A stretch of DNA of 64,000 nt from an uncultured beta proteobacterium (GTDB lineage: Bacteria > Pseudomonadota > Gammaproteobacteria > Burkholderiales > SG8-39): assembly GCA_903859155.1 (NCBI GenBank), contig CAIOLO010000162.1:1-64000 (forward strand), in the 5' to 3' direction. A program made the position numbers and the translations under genes. The notes under the pieces are model-generated. The model saw nothing but the letters and a program-made list of their open reading frames with translations. It was not told the origin of the DNA and made no database searches. This document shows, in pieces, positions 7,118-15,707 of the stretch (positions within the stretch are counted from its first letter, which is position 1; each line of letters opens with the position of its first letter).

Positions 7118-9214
7118 ATGGGATTTTTTGTCGGAACGGACGTCGGCGGCACCTTTACCGACCTGTGGGTGTCGGGCAGCGACGGGCACACGCGCGTGTT
7201 CAAATCGCCCACCACCAAGGACGTGCTTAGCGGGGTGATCGACGCGCTGAAGATGGCCAGCGAGGCCTACGGCATCGGCTTTGGCGAATTCTGCGCGCAG
7301 ATCGAGCGCTTCGGGCACGGCACCACGGTGGGCTTGAATGCCCTGCTCACCGGCAGCGCCGCGAAGACCGCCATACTGACCACGCGCGGATTCGGCGACA
7401 CGCTCGAGATCGGACGCCTGCGCCGCCAGAGCGCGGGCATGAACGAAACCGAATTCACCGACGCCTATCTGCGCAACCAGTTCGCGCCGCTGGTGCCGCG
7501 CAGCCTGGTCATTGAAATCGACGAGCGCATCGATGTCTCCGGTCGCGTGGTCACAGCGCTCGACGAGGCGCAGGCGCGCGCCCAACTGCGCCGCTTGCGC
7601 GAGCAGGGCGTCGAAGCCATCGCCGTCTGCACGCTGTGGTCGACGCACAATCCGGCGCACGAGAAGCGCCTGCGCGAACTGGTCAGGGAGGAGCTGCCGG
7701 GCGCCTTTGTCAGCGTCTCCCATGAAATCTCCCCCGCTGTCGGCGAATACGCGCGCATGTCCACCACCGCGGCCAACGCCATGCTGGGACCGCTGGCCGG
7801 GCGTTATCTCTCGAAACTCGAGGCCACGCTGCGCGATGCCGGCATGAAAGTGCCGGTGCTGATGATGACCTGCGCCGGGGGCGTGCTGCCCACGGTGGCG
7901 CTGAACGACCGGCCGGCCTATGCGCTTTTTTCCGGCCCCGCGGGCGGGGTGATGGGCTCGCAGGCCATCGGCGAGCAGATCGGCTTGAGGAACCTGCTCA
8001 CCACCGACATCGGCGGCACCAGCTTCGACGTGGGCGTGGTGGCCAACGGCAAACCGATCATGCGTTCGGAAATATCGCTGGCGGGGGCCGACATCCGCGT
8101 GCACTCCATCGATGTCGATTCCATCGGCGCCGGCGGCGGCAGCATCGCCTCGGTGCAGTTTGGCGAACTGCGCGTCGGCCCAAAGAGTGCCGGCGCCAAT
8201 CCCGGCCCGGCCTGTTACGGCCGCGGCGGCACCCTGCCCACGGCCACCGACGCCGACCTGGTGCTGGGCGTGCTCGATGCGGACAATTTCCTGGGCGGGC
8301 GCATGAAGCTCGATGCCGAGGCTTCGCGCCGCGCCATCGAGACGCACGTGGCCGGGCCGCTGGGCATGAGCGTGATCGAAGCCGCCTGGGGCATACGCGA
8401 AGTGCTCGATTCGCGCATGGCCGACCTGCTTCGCCGCATGACCATCGAACGCGGCTATGACCCGCGCGATTTTGCGCTGTTTGCCAATGGCGGCGCGGGA
8501 CCTTCGCACGCCTGGGTGCTCTCGGCCGAACTGGGCCTCGATAGCTTCATCGTGCCGGCGGCCGCCACCGCGGTGTCCGCGTTCGGCACCGGCAACTCGG
8601 ATCTGGGCTTCACCATCGAGCAGCCGTGCTTTGCGCGGGTGCGACCGGGGGGCGCGCCGAATGCCGAGCAGCTGGCGAAAATATCCGCCGCGCTGCAGGG
8701 GACTGTTGCCGAAGTGCGCAGGAACCTGGATCTGGCCGCGGCCACCGGCCAGGTGCGCGTCGAGCGCTATGTGTCGACGCGGTTTCGCGGGCAGACGCAT
8801 TTTCTGGACATCGCGGTCGATGGCGAGAACTTCGATGCGGCGGCCTTCAAGCAGGTGGTGCAGCGCTTCGAGGCCGAGTACGAAACCCTGTTCGGGCGCG
8901 GCGCCGCGTTTTCCAAGGCGGGTTATGAAATTCTTGCCGCGCGCGCCGTGGGTACCGGCGCATTGCCGCCACCGGCGCTGGCCACCCGGGGTGAACCGCT
9001 CACCTGCGTCAAAAGCCGTGCGGTGATCTTCCGCGATCCGAAAATACCGGTGGACACGAAAATTTACGAAACCAGTTTTCCGCAGCGCGGCGCGCAGGTC
9101 GAGGGGCCCTGCATCATCGAATTTCCCGGCCAGAGCGTGGTGGTGCCGCCGGGCTACGGCGCGCGAGCCGATGATTTCGGCAACCTGCATGTGAAAAAAC
9201 ATCAGGTGCAATGA
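7118..9214 (+). CDS. hyuA: Hydantoinase/oxoprolinase A-family ATPase (HyuA)
   Basis: A 698-residue protein of the HyuA / 5-oxoprolinase / acetone-carboxylase beta family. The N-terminus GTDVGGTFTD is the family phosphate-binding motif of the ASKHA fold. A second ATP-binding segment, TDIGGTSFDVG, lies mid-protein. I chose the ATG at 7118 because an AGGAGG ribosome site precedes it and homologues start just before this motif, although the frame is open further upstream. Together with HyuB it should form an ATP-dependent hydrolase or carboxylase that activates a carbonyl or amide. The order maoC-hyuA-hyuB-amidohydrolase-bug suggests a catabolic operon. The substrate cannot be inferred from sequence. 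Confidence 0.9.
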   Translation: MGFFVGTDVGGTFTDLWVSGSDGHTRVFKSPTTKDVLSGVIDALKMASEAYGIGFGEFCAQIERFGHGTTVGLNALLTGSAAKTAILTTRGFGDTLEIGRLRRQSAGMNETEFTDAYLRNQFAPLVPRSLVIEIDERIDVSGRVVTALDEAQARAQLRRLREQGVEAIAVCTLWSTHNPAHEKRLRELVREELPGAFVSVSHEISPAVGEYARMSTTAANAMLGPLAGRYLSKLEATLRDAGMKVPVLMMTCAGGVLPTVALNDRPAYALFSGPAGGVMGSQAIGEQIGLRNLLTTDIGGTSFDVGVVANGKPIMRSEISLAGADIRVHSIDVDSIGAGGGSIASVQFGELRVGPKSAGANPGPACYGRGGTLPTATDADLVLGVLDADNFLGGRMKLDAEASRRAIETHVAGPLGMSVIEAAWGIREVLDSRMADLLRRMTIERGYDPRDFALFANGGAGPSHAWVLSAELGLDSFIVPAAATAVSAFGTGNSDLGFTIEQPCFARVRPGGAPNAEQLAKISAALQGTVAEVRRNLDLAAATGQVRVERYVSTRFRGQTHFLDIAVDGENFDAAAFKQVVQRFEAEYETLFGRGAAFSKAGYEILAARAVGTGALPPPALATRGEPLTCVKSRAVIFRDPKIPVDTKIYETSFPQRGAQVEGPCIIEFPGQSVVVPPGYGARADDFGNLHVKKHQVQ

Positions 9215-9256
9215 CGAGACAAGTGTCGAGATGCCAAGTTGTGGGTTTGCATACGT

Positions 9257-9304
9257 CCCATCATTTTAAAAAGTTGCGCCTTTGCAACTTTTTAAAATGA
9301 TGGG
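9257..9304. repeat. Perfect 21-bp inverted repeat with 6-nt loop between hyuA and hyuB
   Basis: The arms 9257-9277 and 9284-9304 are exact reverse complements of each other, with the loop GCCTTT between them. The arms are AT-rich (TCATTTTAAAAAGTT core), unlike the GC-rich neighbourhood. There is no T-run after the right arm, so it is not a standard intrinsic terminator. It could be an mRNA processing or stabilising stem that changes the HyuA:HyuB ratio, or the remnant of a small mobile repeat. Confidence 0.8.
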
Positions 9305-9373
9305 AAAAGTGGCCGCCAATTCAAGACACCCAGTTTGATTCCGGCTCCACCTGCTTAACAAGGATCAAAAATC

Positions 9374-11542
9374 ATGAACAGCCCCGCAACCATGAACCCC
9401 GTCACCTTCGAGGTGATCCGCAACCGCCTGGTGGCCATCGCCGAGGAAATGCGCATTGCCCTGCAAAGCGTCTCCGGCTCGCCCACGGTGACCGAAGCCT
9501 CCGATTTTTTCACCGGACTGTTCCGCGACGACGGCTCGGTGGTGTCGATGGGATTCCAGGTGTCGTTCCAGGCGCCGGTCTCCGGGACGGTGATCCGCCA
9601 CATCCGCTCCAAACCGGAGCTGAAGGTGCGCGATGGCGACATGTTCATCGGCAATGATCCCTTCATCGGCGCGCTGCACCAGAACGACGTGCAGATGATC
9701 GGGCCGATCTTCGCGGGCGAGCGGATCATCGCCTGGGCCGGAGTGCAGGCGCACCAGACCGACGTGGGCGGCATGGATTTCGCCAGCTGGTGCCCCAAGG
9801 CGAAGAATGTATTCCAAGAAGGGATTAGGATTCCCTGCGTAAAGCTCATGGATAGGGGAGAGTTGCGCGAAGATGTTCTGGAAATGATCACCACCGCCTC
9901 GCGCCTCCCGGATGCGCTGGGTCTGGATATCCGCGCCTTCATCGCCACCCTCAACGTGGCCCGCAACCGCGTCACCGAGCTGGTTGGGCGTTATGGCGCC
10001 GATCTCATCGCGCAGGCGATGCAGCGCATGATCGACTCCTCGGCGGCGCGCACGCGCGCGCGGCTGGCCGAGCTGCCCGACGGTGAATACCACGCCGCGG
10101 ATTTCCTCGAGCACGACGGGCACAGTAACGAGCTCTACAAGGTGGATGTGCACATCACCAAGAAAGGCGAGCGCCTGAGGCTCGACTACAGCGGCTCGAG
10201 CAGGCAGTCGCCCGGGTTCATCAATGCCACGCGCGCCGGCCTGATGGGCGGCGTGGCCGGCAGCCTGCTGACCACGCTGGGCTGGGACATCCAGTGGAAC
10301 CAGGGCATTCTCGATGCGGCCGAAGTGATTGCCCCCGACGGCCTCATCTGCACCGCGCAGTTTCCCGCGCCGGTGGGCTCGGCCACGGTGGAGGCCATCT
10401 GGGTGGTGGCCAATGCCACCATGATGGGCCTGAACAAGATGCTGGCGGTGGCGCCCGCCTACCGGCATCGCGCCCAGACCATCAGCGACGGTTGCATGGC
10501 GACTTTCAACCTCGGGGGCGTCAACCAGTTCGGCGAAGCATTCGGCCTGCATCTGATGGATCCGCTCGCCGGCGGCTCGGGTGCCTGGGCCAGCAAGGAC
10601 GGCGTCGACGCGGGCGGGCCGATTTCATCGCCGGTGTCTGCGATCGCCGACATCGAGCGCAACGAGCAGGTCTCGCCGCTGTTTTACCTGCATCGGCGCC
10701 TGGCCTGCGATACCGGGGGCGCAGGCAGATTCCGCGGCGGCATGACTGCCGAGGTGGCGCTGACGCTGGGCGGCATCGAACGCGCCGAGGCGCTTATCAT
10801 GACCCACGGCGCCGAGGTGCCCAACTCCGCGGGGCTGGCCGGCGGCTGGCCGGGCAGCACCGTGAAGCAGGCCATGGGACGCGGCGCCATCGAAAACGGG
10901 CAGGTGCGCAGCGGCAAATGGGAAGTGTTCGGTCCCAAGCCAGGGCTGATGGAGATGACCAACCGCGATGTGTTTGCAGTGACCTGGCAGGGCTCGGGCG
11001 GCTGGGGCGATCCTCTGCAGCGGGACCCCGCGGCGATGCAGCGCGATCTGGACACCGGCCGGGTTTCGGCCAAGGCGGCAAAGGAACTCTATGGCGTGGT
11101 GACGCGCTCGGGCAAGGTGAGCAAGAAGGCGAGCGAGGCGCTGCGCCGCAAAATGCGCCTGGCGCGCGTGGGCAGCCTGGTCACCGACGAGGCCCGCTTC
11201 TGCCGGGCGCTGCCGTTCGCGCGCATGGGCGAGTCGCTGGCGCTGGCGCGCGATGAGCGCGGCGTGCATGTGGTCAGCAACGCCGGCTGCATCCTGGCCA
11301 GCGGCAGCACGCAATGGCGCGGGGGCGCGGTTGCGCAAACGCTGCAAAAGCTGCCGCGCTCGCAGGGCATCACCCTGCATGCGGACCTGGCGCTGACTGC
11401 GTTTTACTGCCCCGCCAGCGGCGCGCTGCTCTCGGTGGATGTGCATCGCAAGGGCGAAACACCCTGCGACGATTTGATGCTTGAGGTGAATTCGCTGGAA
11501 GCGCTCAATGCCGCGGCGGGGAATTGCCATGCAATACAGTAG
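9374..11542 (+). CDS. hyuB: HyuB-family subunit with C-terminal acetone-carboxylase-gamma-like domain
   Basis: A 722-residue protein. Residues about 1-570 are a hydantoinase B / acetone carboxylase alpha-type domain, beginning NPVTFEVIRNRL. Family members are usually about 550-600 residues, so roughly 140 residues are extra. In the tail, GESLALARDERG, later TAFYCPASGALLSVDV and then a CDDLMLEV end follow the pattern of the acetone carboxylase gamma subunit, whose motif is normally CPxCG with a second CxCG. Here the zinc cysteines are partly lost (CPAS; NAGC). This suggests a ketone-carboxylase-like complex rather than a plain hydantoinase. The gene overlaps the amidohydrolase start by 14 bp. 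The domain match is by eye and should be treated as a hypothesis. Confidence 0.85.
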   Translation: MNSPATMNPVTFEVIRNRLVAIAEEMRIALQSVSGSPTVTEASDFFTGLFRDDGSVVSMGFQVSFQAPVSGTVIRHIRSKPELKVRDGDMFIGNDPFIGALHQNDVQMIGPIFAGERIIAWAGVQAHQTDVGGMDFASWCPKAKNVFQEGIRIPCVKLMDRGELREDVLEMITTASRLPDALGLDIRAFIATLNVARNRVTELVGRYGADLIAQAMQRMIDSSAARTRARLAELPDGEYHAADFLEHDGHSNELYKVDVHITKKGERLRLDYSGSSRQSPGFINATRAGLMGGVAGSLLTTLGWDIQWNQGILDAAEVIAPDGLICTAQFPAPVGSATVEAIWVVANATMMGLNKMLAVAPAYRHRAQTISDGCMATFNLGGVNQFGEAFGLHLMDPLAGGSGAWASKDGVDAGGPISSPVSAIADIERNEQVSPLFYLHRRLACDTGGAGRFRGGMTAEVALTLGGIERAEALIMTHGAEVPNSAGLAGGWPGSTVKQAMGRGAIENGQVRSGKWEVFGPKPGLMEMTNRDVFAVTWQGSGGWGDPLQRDPAAMQRDLDTGRVSAKAAKELYGVVTRSGKVSKKASEALRRKMRLARVGSLVTDEARFCRALPFARMGESLALARDERGVHVVSNAGCILASGSTQWRGGAVAQTLQKLPRSQGITLHADLALTAFYCPASGALLSVDVHRKGETPCDDLMLEVNSLEALNAAAGNCHAIQ

Positions 11543-12596
11543 TCCGGGTCGTTATGGTTTGCTTGCGTGCGGGTGCCGTGCGCCCGCGGAGGCCGCGCGC
11601 AGCGCCGGTGGCGGCGGCGGCGCGCGGGGTCCGCACCGCATCGATGTGCACCACCACATTCTGCCGCCGGACTATCTTGCCGCGCTTGGCGCGGAAAAGA
11701 TATTCCGCCAGGCCGGCGGCGTCTACGCGGGGCCGCTGGAATGGACCCCCGCAGGCGCGGTCGAACTCATGGACAGGAACGGCATTGCCACCGGCATCGC
11801 CTCGGTCTCCGCGCCCGGCACCTGGTTCGGCGACGTTGCACAGGGCCGCAAGTTGTCGCGCATCTGCAACGAGTACGCGGCCCGCATCGCGGCGGATTTT
11901 CCCGGGCGCTTCGGCAGTTTCGCGGCGCTGCCCTTGCCCGATGTCGAGGGCAGTCTGCGCGAGATCGAATATGCCTTCGATGTGCTCGGGGCCGACGGCA
12001 TCTGCCTGATGACCAGCTACGGCAACCGCTGGCCCGGGGAAAAGGAATTCGCCCCGGTGTTCGACGAACTCAATCGCCGCGGTGCGGTGGTGTTCTTCCA
12101 TCCGACGGTGGCCCCCTGCAGCATGAACCTGATCACCGACGTGCCCGATTCGGTGATCGAATTTCCCATCGACACCATGCGCGCGGTGGTGAGCATGCTC
12201 TACAGCGGCACCCTGACCCGCTGCCGCAACCTGAAATGCATTTTCTCGCACACCGGCGCCGGGGTGCCGCTGCTCTCGGCGCGCATCAGCGGCCTGGTGC
12301 GCCGCGACAAGCGTCTGGCCGAAATGATTCCCGAGGGGCCGATGGCGGAACTCAAAAGGCTCTACTACGACACTGCCCTGTCGGCGCGCCCGGAGTTGCT
12401 CGCGCCGCTGTTGCATCTGGTAACGCCGGCGAATATAGTCTTCGGCACCGACACTCCGTGGGGTTCGATGACGGTTGCCGACACCGTCGCCGGCCTGGCC
12501 GGGCACGGCTTCAGTCCGGCCGAGTTGCAGCGGATCGAGCGCGATAACGCCCTGGCATTGATGCCCTCGCTGTCGCGCCGGCAAGCGACCCAGTAA
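11529..12596 (+). CDS. Amidohydrolase family 2 (ACMSD-like) metal-dependent hydrolase/decarboxylase
   Basis: A protein of about 355 residues with the TIM-barrel amidohydrolase_2 fold. The metal ligands are visible: IDVHHHILPPDY (H41, H43), FHPTVAP, FSHTGAG and the Asp in FGTDTPWGS. Relatives decarboxylate aminocarboxymuconate semialdehyde, resorcylate or similar acids, or hydrolyse lactones. The start is uncertain. ATG 11529 is chosen, overlapping hyuB; the first 35 residues are Gly/Ala-rich and unconserved in appearance, and 11508 is an alternative. Coupling to hyuB points to a shared pathway in which this enzyme removes a carboxylate or opens a ring. Substrate unknown. Confidence 0.85.
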   Translation: MQYSSPGRYGLLACGCRAPAEAARSAGGGGGARGPHRIDVHHHILPPDYLAALGAEKIFRQAGGVYAGPLEWTPAGAVELMDRNGIATGIASVSAPGTWFGDVAQGRKLSRICNEYAARIAADFPGRFGSFAALPLPDVEGSLREIEYAFDVLGADGICLMTSYGNRWPGEKEFAPVFDELNRRGAVVFFHPTVAPCSMNLITDVPDSVIEFPIDTMRAVVSMLYSGTLTRCRNLKCIFSHTGAGVPLLSARISGLVRRDKRLAEMIPEGPMAELKRLYYDTALSARPELLAPLLHLVTPANIVFGTDTPWGSMTVADTVAGLAGHGFSPAELQRIERDNALALMPSLSRRQATQ

Positions 12597-12619
12597 GCTA
12601 TCCCTTATCGAGGATTGAT

Positions 12620-13648
12620 ATGAGTAAATCATGCACACAGAAAGCCATGTCTCATAATAATAAGTATGACTTTTGTCGCCGTGCCGGAGTGCTGCTGACG
12701 CTTGGTGTCGCGCTGTGCGCCCTGGCGCCGCATGCGGTGCTGGGACAATCAAAAGACTTTCCCAACCGTCCGGTGAGACTGATCGTCCCCTTCGCGCCAG
12801 GCAGTGCCACCGATATTTCCGGTCGGTTTTTCGGCAACCAGCTCGGCATTGTCCTCGGCCAGCCGATCGTCATCGAAAACCGGCCGGGCGCCGATGGCAG
12901 CATCGGCATCATGGCCGCAAAAAATGCGCCGGCAGACGGCTATACGCATGTCGTGGCCGGTTGGACCAATCTCACCGTGAATCCGGTGGTGATGAAGGAT
13001 CTGCCCTACGATCCGATCAAGGACCTCAAGCCGGTCTCCGGGCTCACGCGCAGCATGCTGGGCCTGACGGTCTCGGGTGCTTCCCCTATCAAGACGCTGG
13101 ACGATCTGGTTGCCGCCGCGAAAAAATCGCCCAAGCTTCTCGATGTCGGGACTTTTTCGGCGGGTTATCTGCTGGCGGTGGAATGGTTCGCCAACACCTC
13201 GGGTGTGCGCTTCAACAATGTTCCCTACAAGAGCGGGGCGACCATCAATAATGATCTGATGGGCAATCAGATCACCGCCACCGCCGACGCCATGTCAGCG
13301 CTGGGCCCGCTGGTGAAATCCGGCAAACTGCGGGTGCTGGCGGTCACCGGCGAGGCGCGCCATTCCGATTTTCCCGACATTCCCACGGTCAAGGAAAGCG
13401 GCTATCCCGAGTATTCCATCTACGGCTGGTCGGCGATCTACACGCGCGCCGAAACGCCCGATGACATCACCAACAAGATGGCAGAGGCGATGCAGAAGGT
13501 GATGGTCTCAGCGGCCGCGCAGGAGTACCGCAAGAAGGTGGGATCGGATTTTCTCACCGGACCGCCCAGCGCGATGCGCAAGTTCCAGATCGATCAGTAT
13601 CAGAACTTCAAGCGCGTGGCTGACGCCGCGGGGATCAAGGCAGAGTGA
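12620..13648 (+). CDS. Bug/TctC-type periplasmic substrate-binding protein
   Basis: A 342-residue exported binding protein. A hydrophobic signal segment (about residues 23-40) ends in AVLGQS. The mature start FPNRPVRLIVPFAPG is the hallmark of the tripartite tricarboxylate transporter (Bug) family, and the later RPGADGSIG block also fits. These proteins bind small carboxylates or related ligands in the periplasm. No TctA or TctB membrane genes are nearby, so it would depend on a transporter elsewhere or act in sensing. An ATG at 12647 is an alternative start. As the last gene of the maoC-hyu run, its ligand is probably the operon's substrate. Confidence 0.9.
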   Translation: MSKSCTQKAMSHNNKYDFCRRAGVLLTLGVALCALAPHAVLGQSKDFPNRPVRLIVPFAPGSATDISGRFFGNQLGIVLGQPIVIENRPGADGSIGIMAAKNAPADGYTHVVAGWTNLTVNPVVMKDLPYDPIKDLKPVSGLTRSMLGLTVSGASPIKTLDDLVAAAKKSPKLLDVGTFSAGYLLAVEWFANTSGVRFNNVPYKSGATINNDLMGNQITATADAMSALGPLVKSGKLRVLAVTGEARHSDFPDIPTVKESGYPEYSIYGWSAIYTRAETPDDITNKMAEAMQKVMVSAAAQEYRKKVGSDFLTGPPSAMRKFQIDQYQNFKRVADAAGIKAE

Positions 13649-13688
13649 GCGCGCGGTGCTGCTGGTTGTCTGTACTGGTTGCCTGTGC

Positions 13689-13717
13689 TTGAGATTCAAT
13701 CAGACGGCTTATATACT
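13689..13717 (+). promoter_or_regulatory. Promoter of the toxin-antitoxin pair
   Basis: TTGAGA (13689-13694), a 17-bp spacer and TATACT (13712-13717) make a near-consensus sigma-70 promoter, one of the strongest-looking in the window. Confidence 0.75.
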
Positions 13718-13727
13718 GAGTATATAA
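13709..13727. promoter_or_regulatory. Palindromic operator over the -10 of the toxin-antitoxin promoter
   Basis: TTATATAC-TGA-GTATATAA is a perfect palindrome with 8-bp arms covering the -10 hexamer. This is the expected layout for autorepression by an antitoxin or toxin-antitoxin complex. Confidence 0.7.
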
Positions 13728-13740
13728 CCTGGATGAAAAC

Positions 13741-14013
13741 ATGGCCCAAGACATCGCCAACAAAGAAGCACTCTTGATCAATTTCAAAAATGACACGCTG
13801 ACCACGGTGAGTCGAGGTACTTTGCGCAACGTTGCAAAGGCGCTCGGCTTTTCGGAGACGCAGGCCGTGCACTTTGCACTTGCCAGGCTTCGTTCGGAGG
13901 CGCTAAGCAGCGATTCGGAAGACTATCCACCACTAACAAAGGCGCAACTCTCGGCAATTCGCGAGCGCCAGCCAAAGCGTAAGGGCCGCGTTTTGAGCAC
14001 ACTGCTCAAGTGA
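13741..14013 (+). CDS. Antitoxin-like small protein paired with a PemK/MazF-type toxin
   Basis: A 90-residue protein with a basic C-terminus (KRKGRVLSTLLK). The segment VSRGTLRNVAKALGFSETQAVHFALARL could form a ribbon-helix-helix or similar DNA-binding N-domain, but I do not recognise a named family with confidence. The reason for the antitoxin call is position. It sits directly behind a palindromic operator and its stop overlaps the start of a PemK/MazF-like gene (GTGA). Antitoxins normally bind the operator and neutralise the toxin. The pair looks less GC-rich than its surroundings, which would fit horizontal acquisition. Confidence 0.7.
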   Translation: MAQDIANKEALLINFKNDTLTTVSRGTLRNVAKALGFSETQAVHFALARLRSEALSSDSEDYPPLTKAQLSAIRERQPKRKGRVLSTLLK

Positions 14014-14450
14014 CGCTCGTCCCACCCTGGGCGCCGCCACCAAACGCCGGGGATGTCGTCCAGTGCCGTTTCCCGGAAGGCATGGCGGGAAAACCCGGCC
14101 CGAAGGACAGGCCGGCACTGGTTCTGCAAGTCGAGGAGAACCCGGGGGATCCTTTGGGTGTGATCGTCCAGGTGGCCTTCGGGACATCCCAAAACGTTGA
14201 TCAGCGCTACCCGGGTGAACTCACGATCTCGGCCGCAGACCCTAAGCATGGTTTGAGCCGGGACACGAAGTTCGACTTGGGCAATTCAGTCCGCCTGCCA
14301 TTTGACGCCGAATGGTTCGCGCCCGCGCCCGCGCCTGATCGCCATTTTGTCGAACATCCCAAACGAGGCGCTTTGAATTTGCGTGATCAGAAAGTGAAGC
14401 GTGCGTTGCAGGCTGCCATTGTTGAGGCGAAAACAGCAGGCCGGATTTGA
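14010..14450 (+). CDS. PemK/MazF-like toxin (probable mRNA interferase)
   Basis: A 146-residue protein starting at GTG 14010, overlapping the antitoxin stop by 4 bp. The N-terminal half shows the MazF/PemK beta-barrel pattern: GDVVQCRFPEG, then RPALVLQVEE and VIVQVAFGTSQ. The family cleaves single-stranded RNA at short motifs and halts growth when the antitoxin is degraded. The C-terminal region, with a charged helix near the end, is longer than in classical MazF (about 110 residues). Family membership is likely; ribonuclease activity is inferred from the family and gene pairing only. Confidence 0.75.
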   Translation: MTLVPPWAPPPNAGDVVQCRFPEGMAGKPGPKDRPALVLQVEENPGDPLGVIVQVAFGTSQNVDQRYPGELTISAADPKHGLSRDTKFDLGNSVRLPFDAEWFAPAPAPDRHFVEHPKRGALNLRDQKVKRALQAAIVEAKTAGRI

Positions 14451-14499
14451 TAAGTCCGTACTCGGCGAAGAACGCGTCGATGTCCGTGCAGCGCGAAGC

Positions 14500-14913
14500 T
14501 TACTTGGCGTTGGCGCCGCGATCCAGCGCCCAGGCGCCGCTGCCCGCGATGATGAATCCCAGCAGGCCGCCGATGATGGCAAGGTTTTTCATGAACTGAA
14601 GCTGCTGCATGCCCGCCTGCGCCGCGGGTGCCGCCCAGAAAGCGTGAAAGATCAAGGTGGCCGGGATGGTGAAGAGCACCAGCGCCAGTGCCGCCCAGCG
14701 CGCTCTCCAGCCCAGCGCGAGCGCCAGCCCGCCGCCGAATTCGAACACGATGGCCAGCGGCAGCATGACGGTGACAAACGGCACGCCGCCGCCTGTCATG
14801 TAAGCGGCCGTGCCCCCGAAATGCATGATCTTGTCGAAGCCCGAGAGGATGAAAACCAGGGACAGCAGAATGCGGCCGGCGAGGAGCAGTGTGTTTTGCA
14901 GTTGCGGATTCAC
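14500..14913 (-). CDS. DoxX-family membrane protein
   Basis: A 137-residue protein with about four membrane helices. It has the DoxX pattern LLAGRILLSLVFILSGFDKI near its N-terminus and a glycine-rich helix (EFGGGLALALGW). It starts at GTG with an AAAGGA site 8 bp upstream. DoxX proteins are linked to redox or thiol stress in some bacteria, but a precise function is not settled. The gene is 24 bp behind a pirin gene, a common pairing, and the two are probably cotranscribed under the divergent LysR regulator. Confidence 0.88.
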   Translation of the reverse strand: MNPQLQNTLLLAGRILLSLVFILSGFDKIMHFGGTAAYMTGGGVPFVTVMLPLAIVFEFGGGLALALGWRARWAALALVLFTIPATLIFHAFWAAPAAQAGMQQLQFMKNLAIIGGLLGFIIAGSGAWALDRGANAK

Positions 14914-14937
14914 GGCAGGTTCCTTTTCAGTGAGTTT

Positions 14938-15636
14938 TTAAGCAAGGTCGAACAGCAGTACTTCGGCCTGGTCGCCTTGTTCGACAACGATTTCGGTCAG
15001 GTTCGCCGCTTCCAGTGAATCACCCGCGGCAAGCTTTTCGCCATTTACAGTTACGGAGCCGCGCGCAACATGCACATAGGCGCGCCGTCCCGCGGCGAGT
15101 GCGTGACGCGCCGATTCCGCGCCATCGATGAGCGCCGCATACAGGCGCGCGTCCTGGTGGATGCGCACCGAACCCCCGGCGCCGTCGCTGGAGGCCAGCA
15201 GGCGCAGACGTCCGCGTTTTTCGGCCGCGTCAAAACGTTTCTCTTCGTAGCCGGGGGCGATCCCGGTAGCGGCCGGTTCTATCCAGATCTGGAGAAAGTG
15301 AACCAGTTCGGTCTTGGATGGATTGAACTCGGAATGCCGCACGCCGGTGCCGGCGCTCATGCGTTGCACATCGCCGGGCCGGATGACCGAGCCATTGCCC
15401 ATCGAATCCTTGTGTTCGAGTTCGCCTTCGAGAACATAGCTGATGATCTCCATGTCCCGATGTCCGTGGGTGCCAAAGCCCATGCCCGGCTTGACCCGGT
15501 CCTCGTTGATGACACGCAGGGCACCGAAGCCCATGCGCTTCGGATCGTAGTAATCGGCAAAGGAGAAAGTGTGGCAAGAGCGCAGCCAGCCATGGTCGGC
15601 GAAACCGCGCTGGTCGGACTTGCGTATCTGGATCAT
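14938..15636 (-). CDS. Pirin-family bicupin protein (YhhW-like)
   Basis: A 232-residue bicupin. The N-terminal cupin carries the pirin metal motif around FGTHGHRDMEIISYVLEGE and HSEFNPS; the second cupin is degenerate, as in the family. Bacterial relatives such as E. coli YhhW show quercetin dioxygenase activity in vitro, but the physiological role is unclear. An AAGGAG ribosome site lies 7 bp before the ATG. It is transcribed away from a LysR gene and ahead of doxX; the pirin-doxX-lysR set is a recurrent stress-response arrangement in proteobacteria. Confidence 0.9.
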   Translation of the reverse strand: MIQIRKSDQRGFADHGWLRSCHTFSFADYYDPKRMGFGALRVINEDRVKPGMGFGTHGHRDMEIISYVLEGELEHKDSMGNGSVIRPGDVQRMSAGTGVRHSEFNPSKTELVHFLQIWIEPAATGIAPGYEEKRFDAAEKRGRLRLLASSDGAGGSVRIHQDARLYAALIDGAESARHALAAGRRAYVHVARGSVTVNGEKLAAGDSLEAANLTEIVVEQGDQAEVLLFDLA

Positions 15637-15707
15637 GTTGGGCTCCTTAGATCAAATCTAACGTTGCGACAAGCAAATGATCTGCTTGAAGTTAAGTGAT
15701 GGATAGC

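Noticed and set aside
7100-9211. 703-codon open frame on the minus strand opposite hyuA
   Set aside because: Its composition is that of an antisense shadow of high-GC codon usage and no motif is present.
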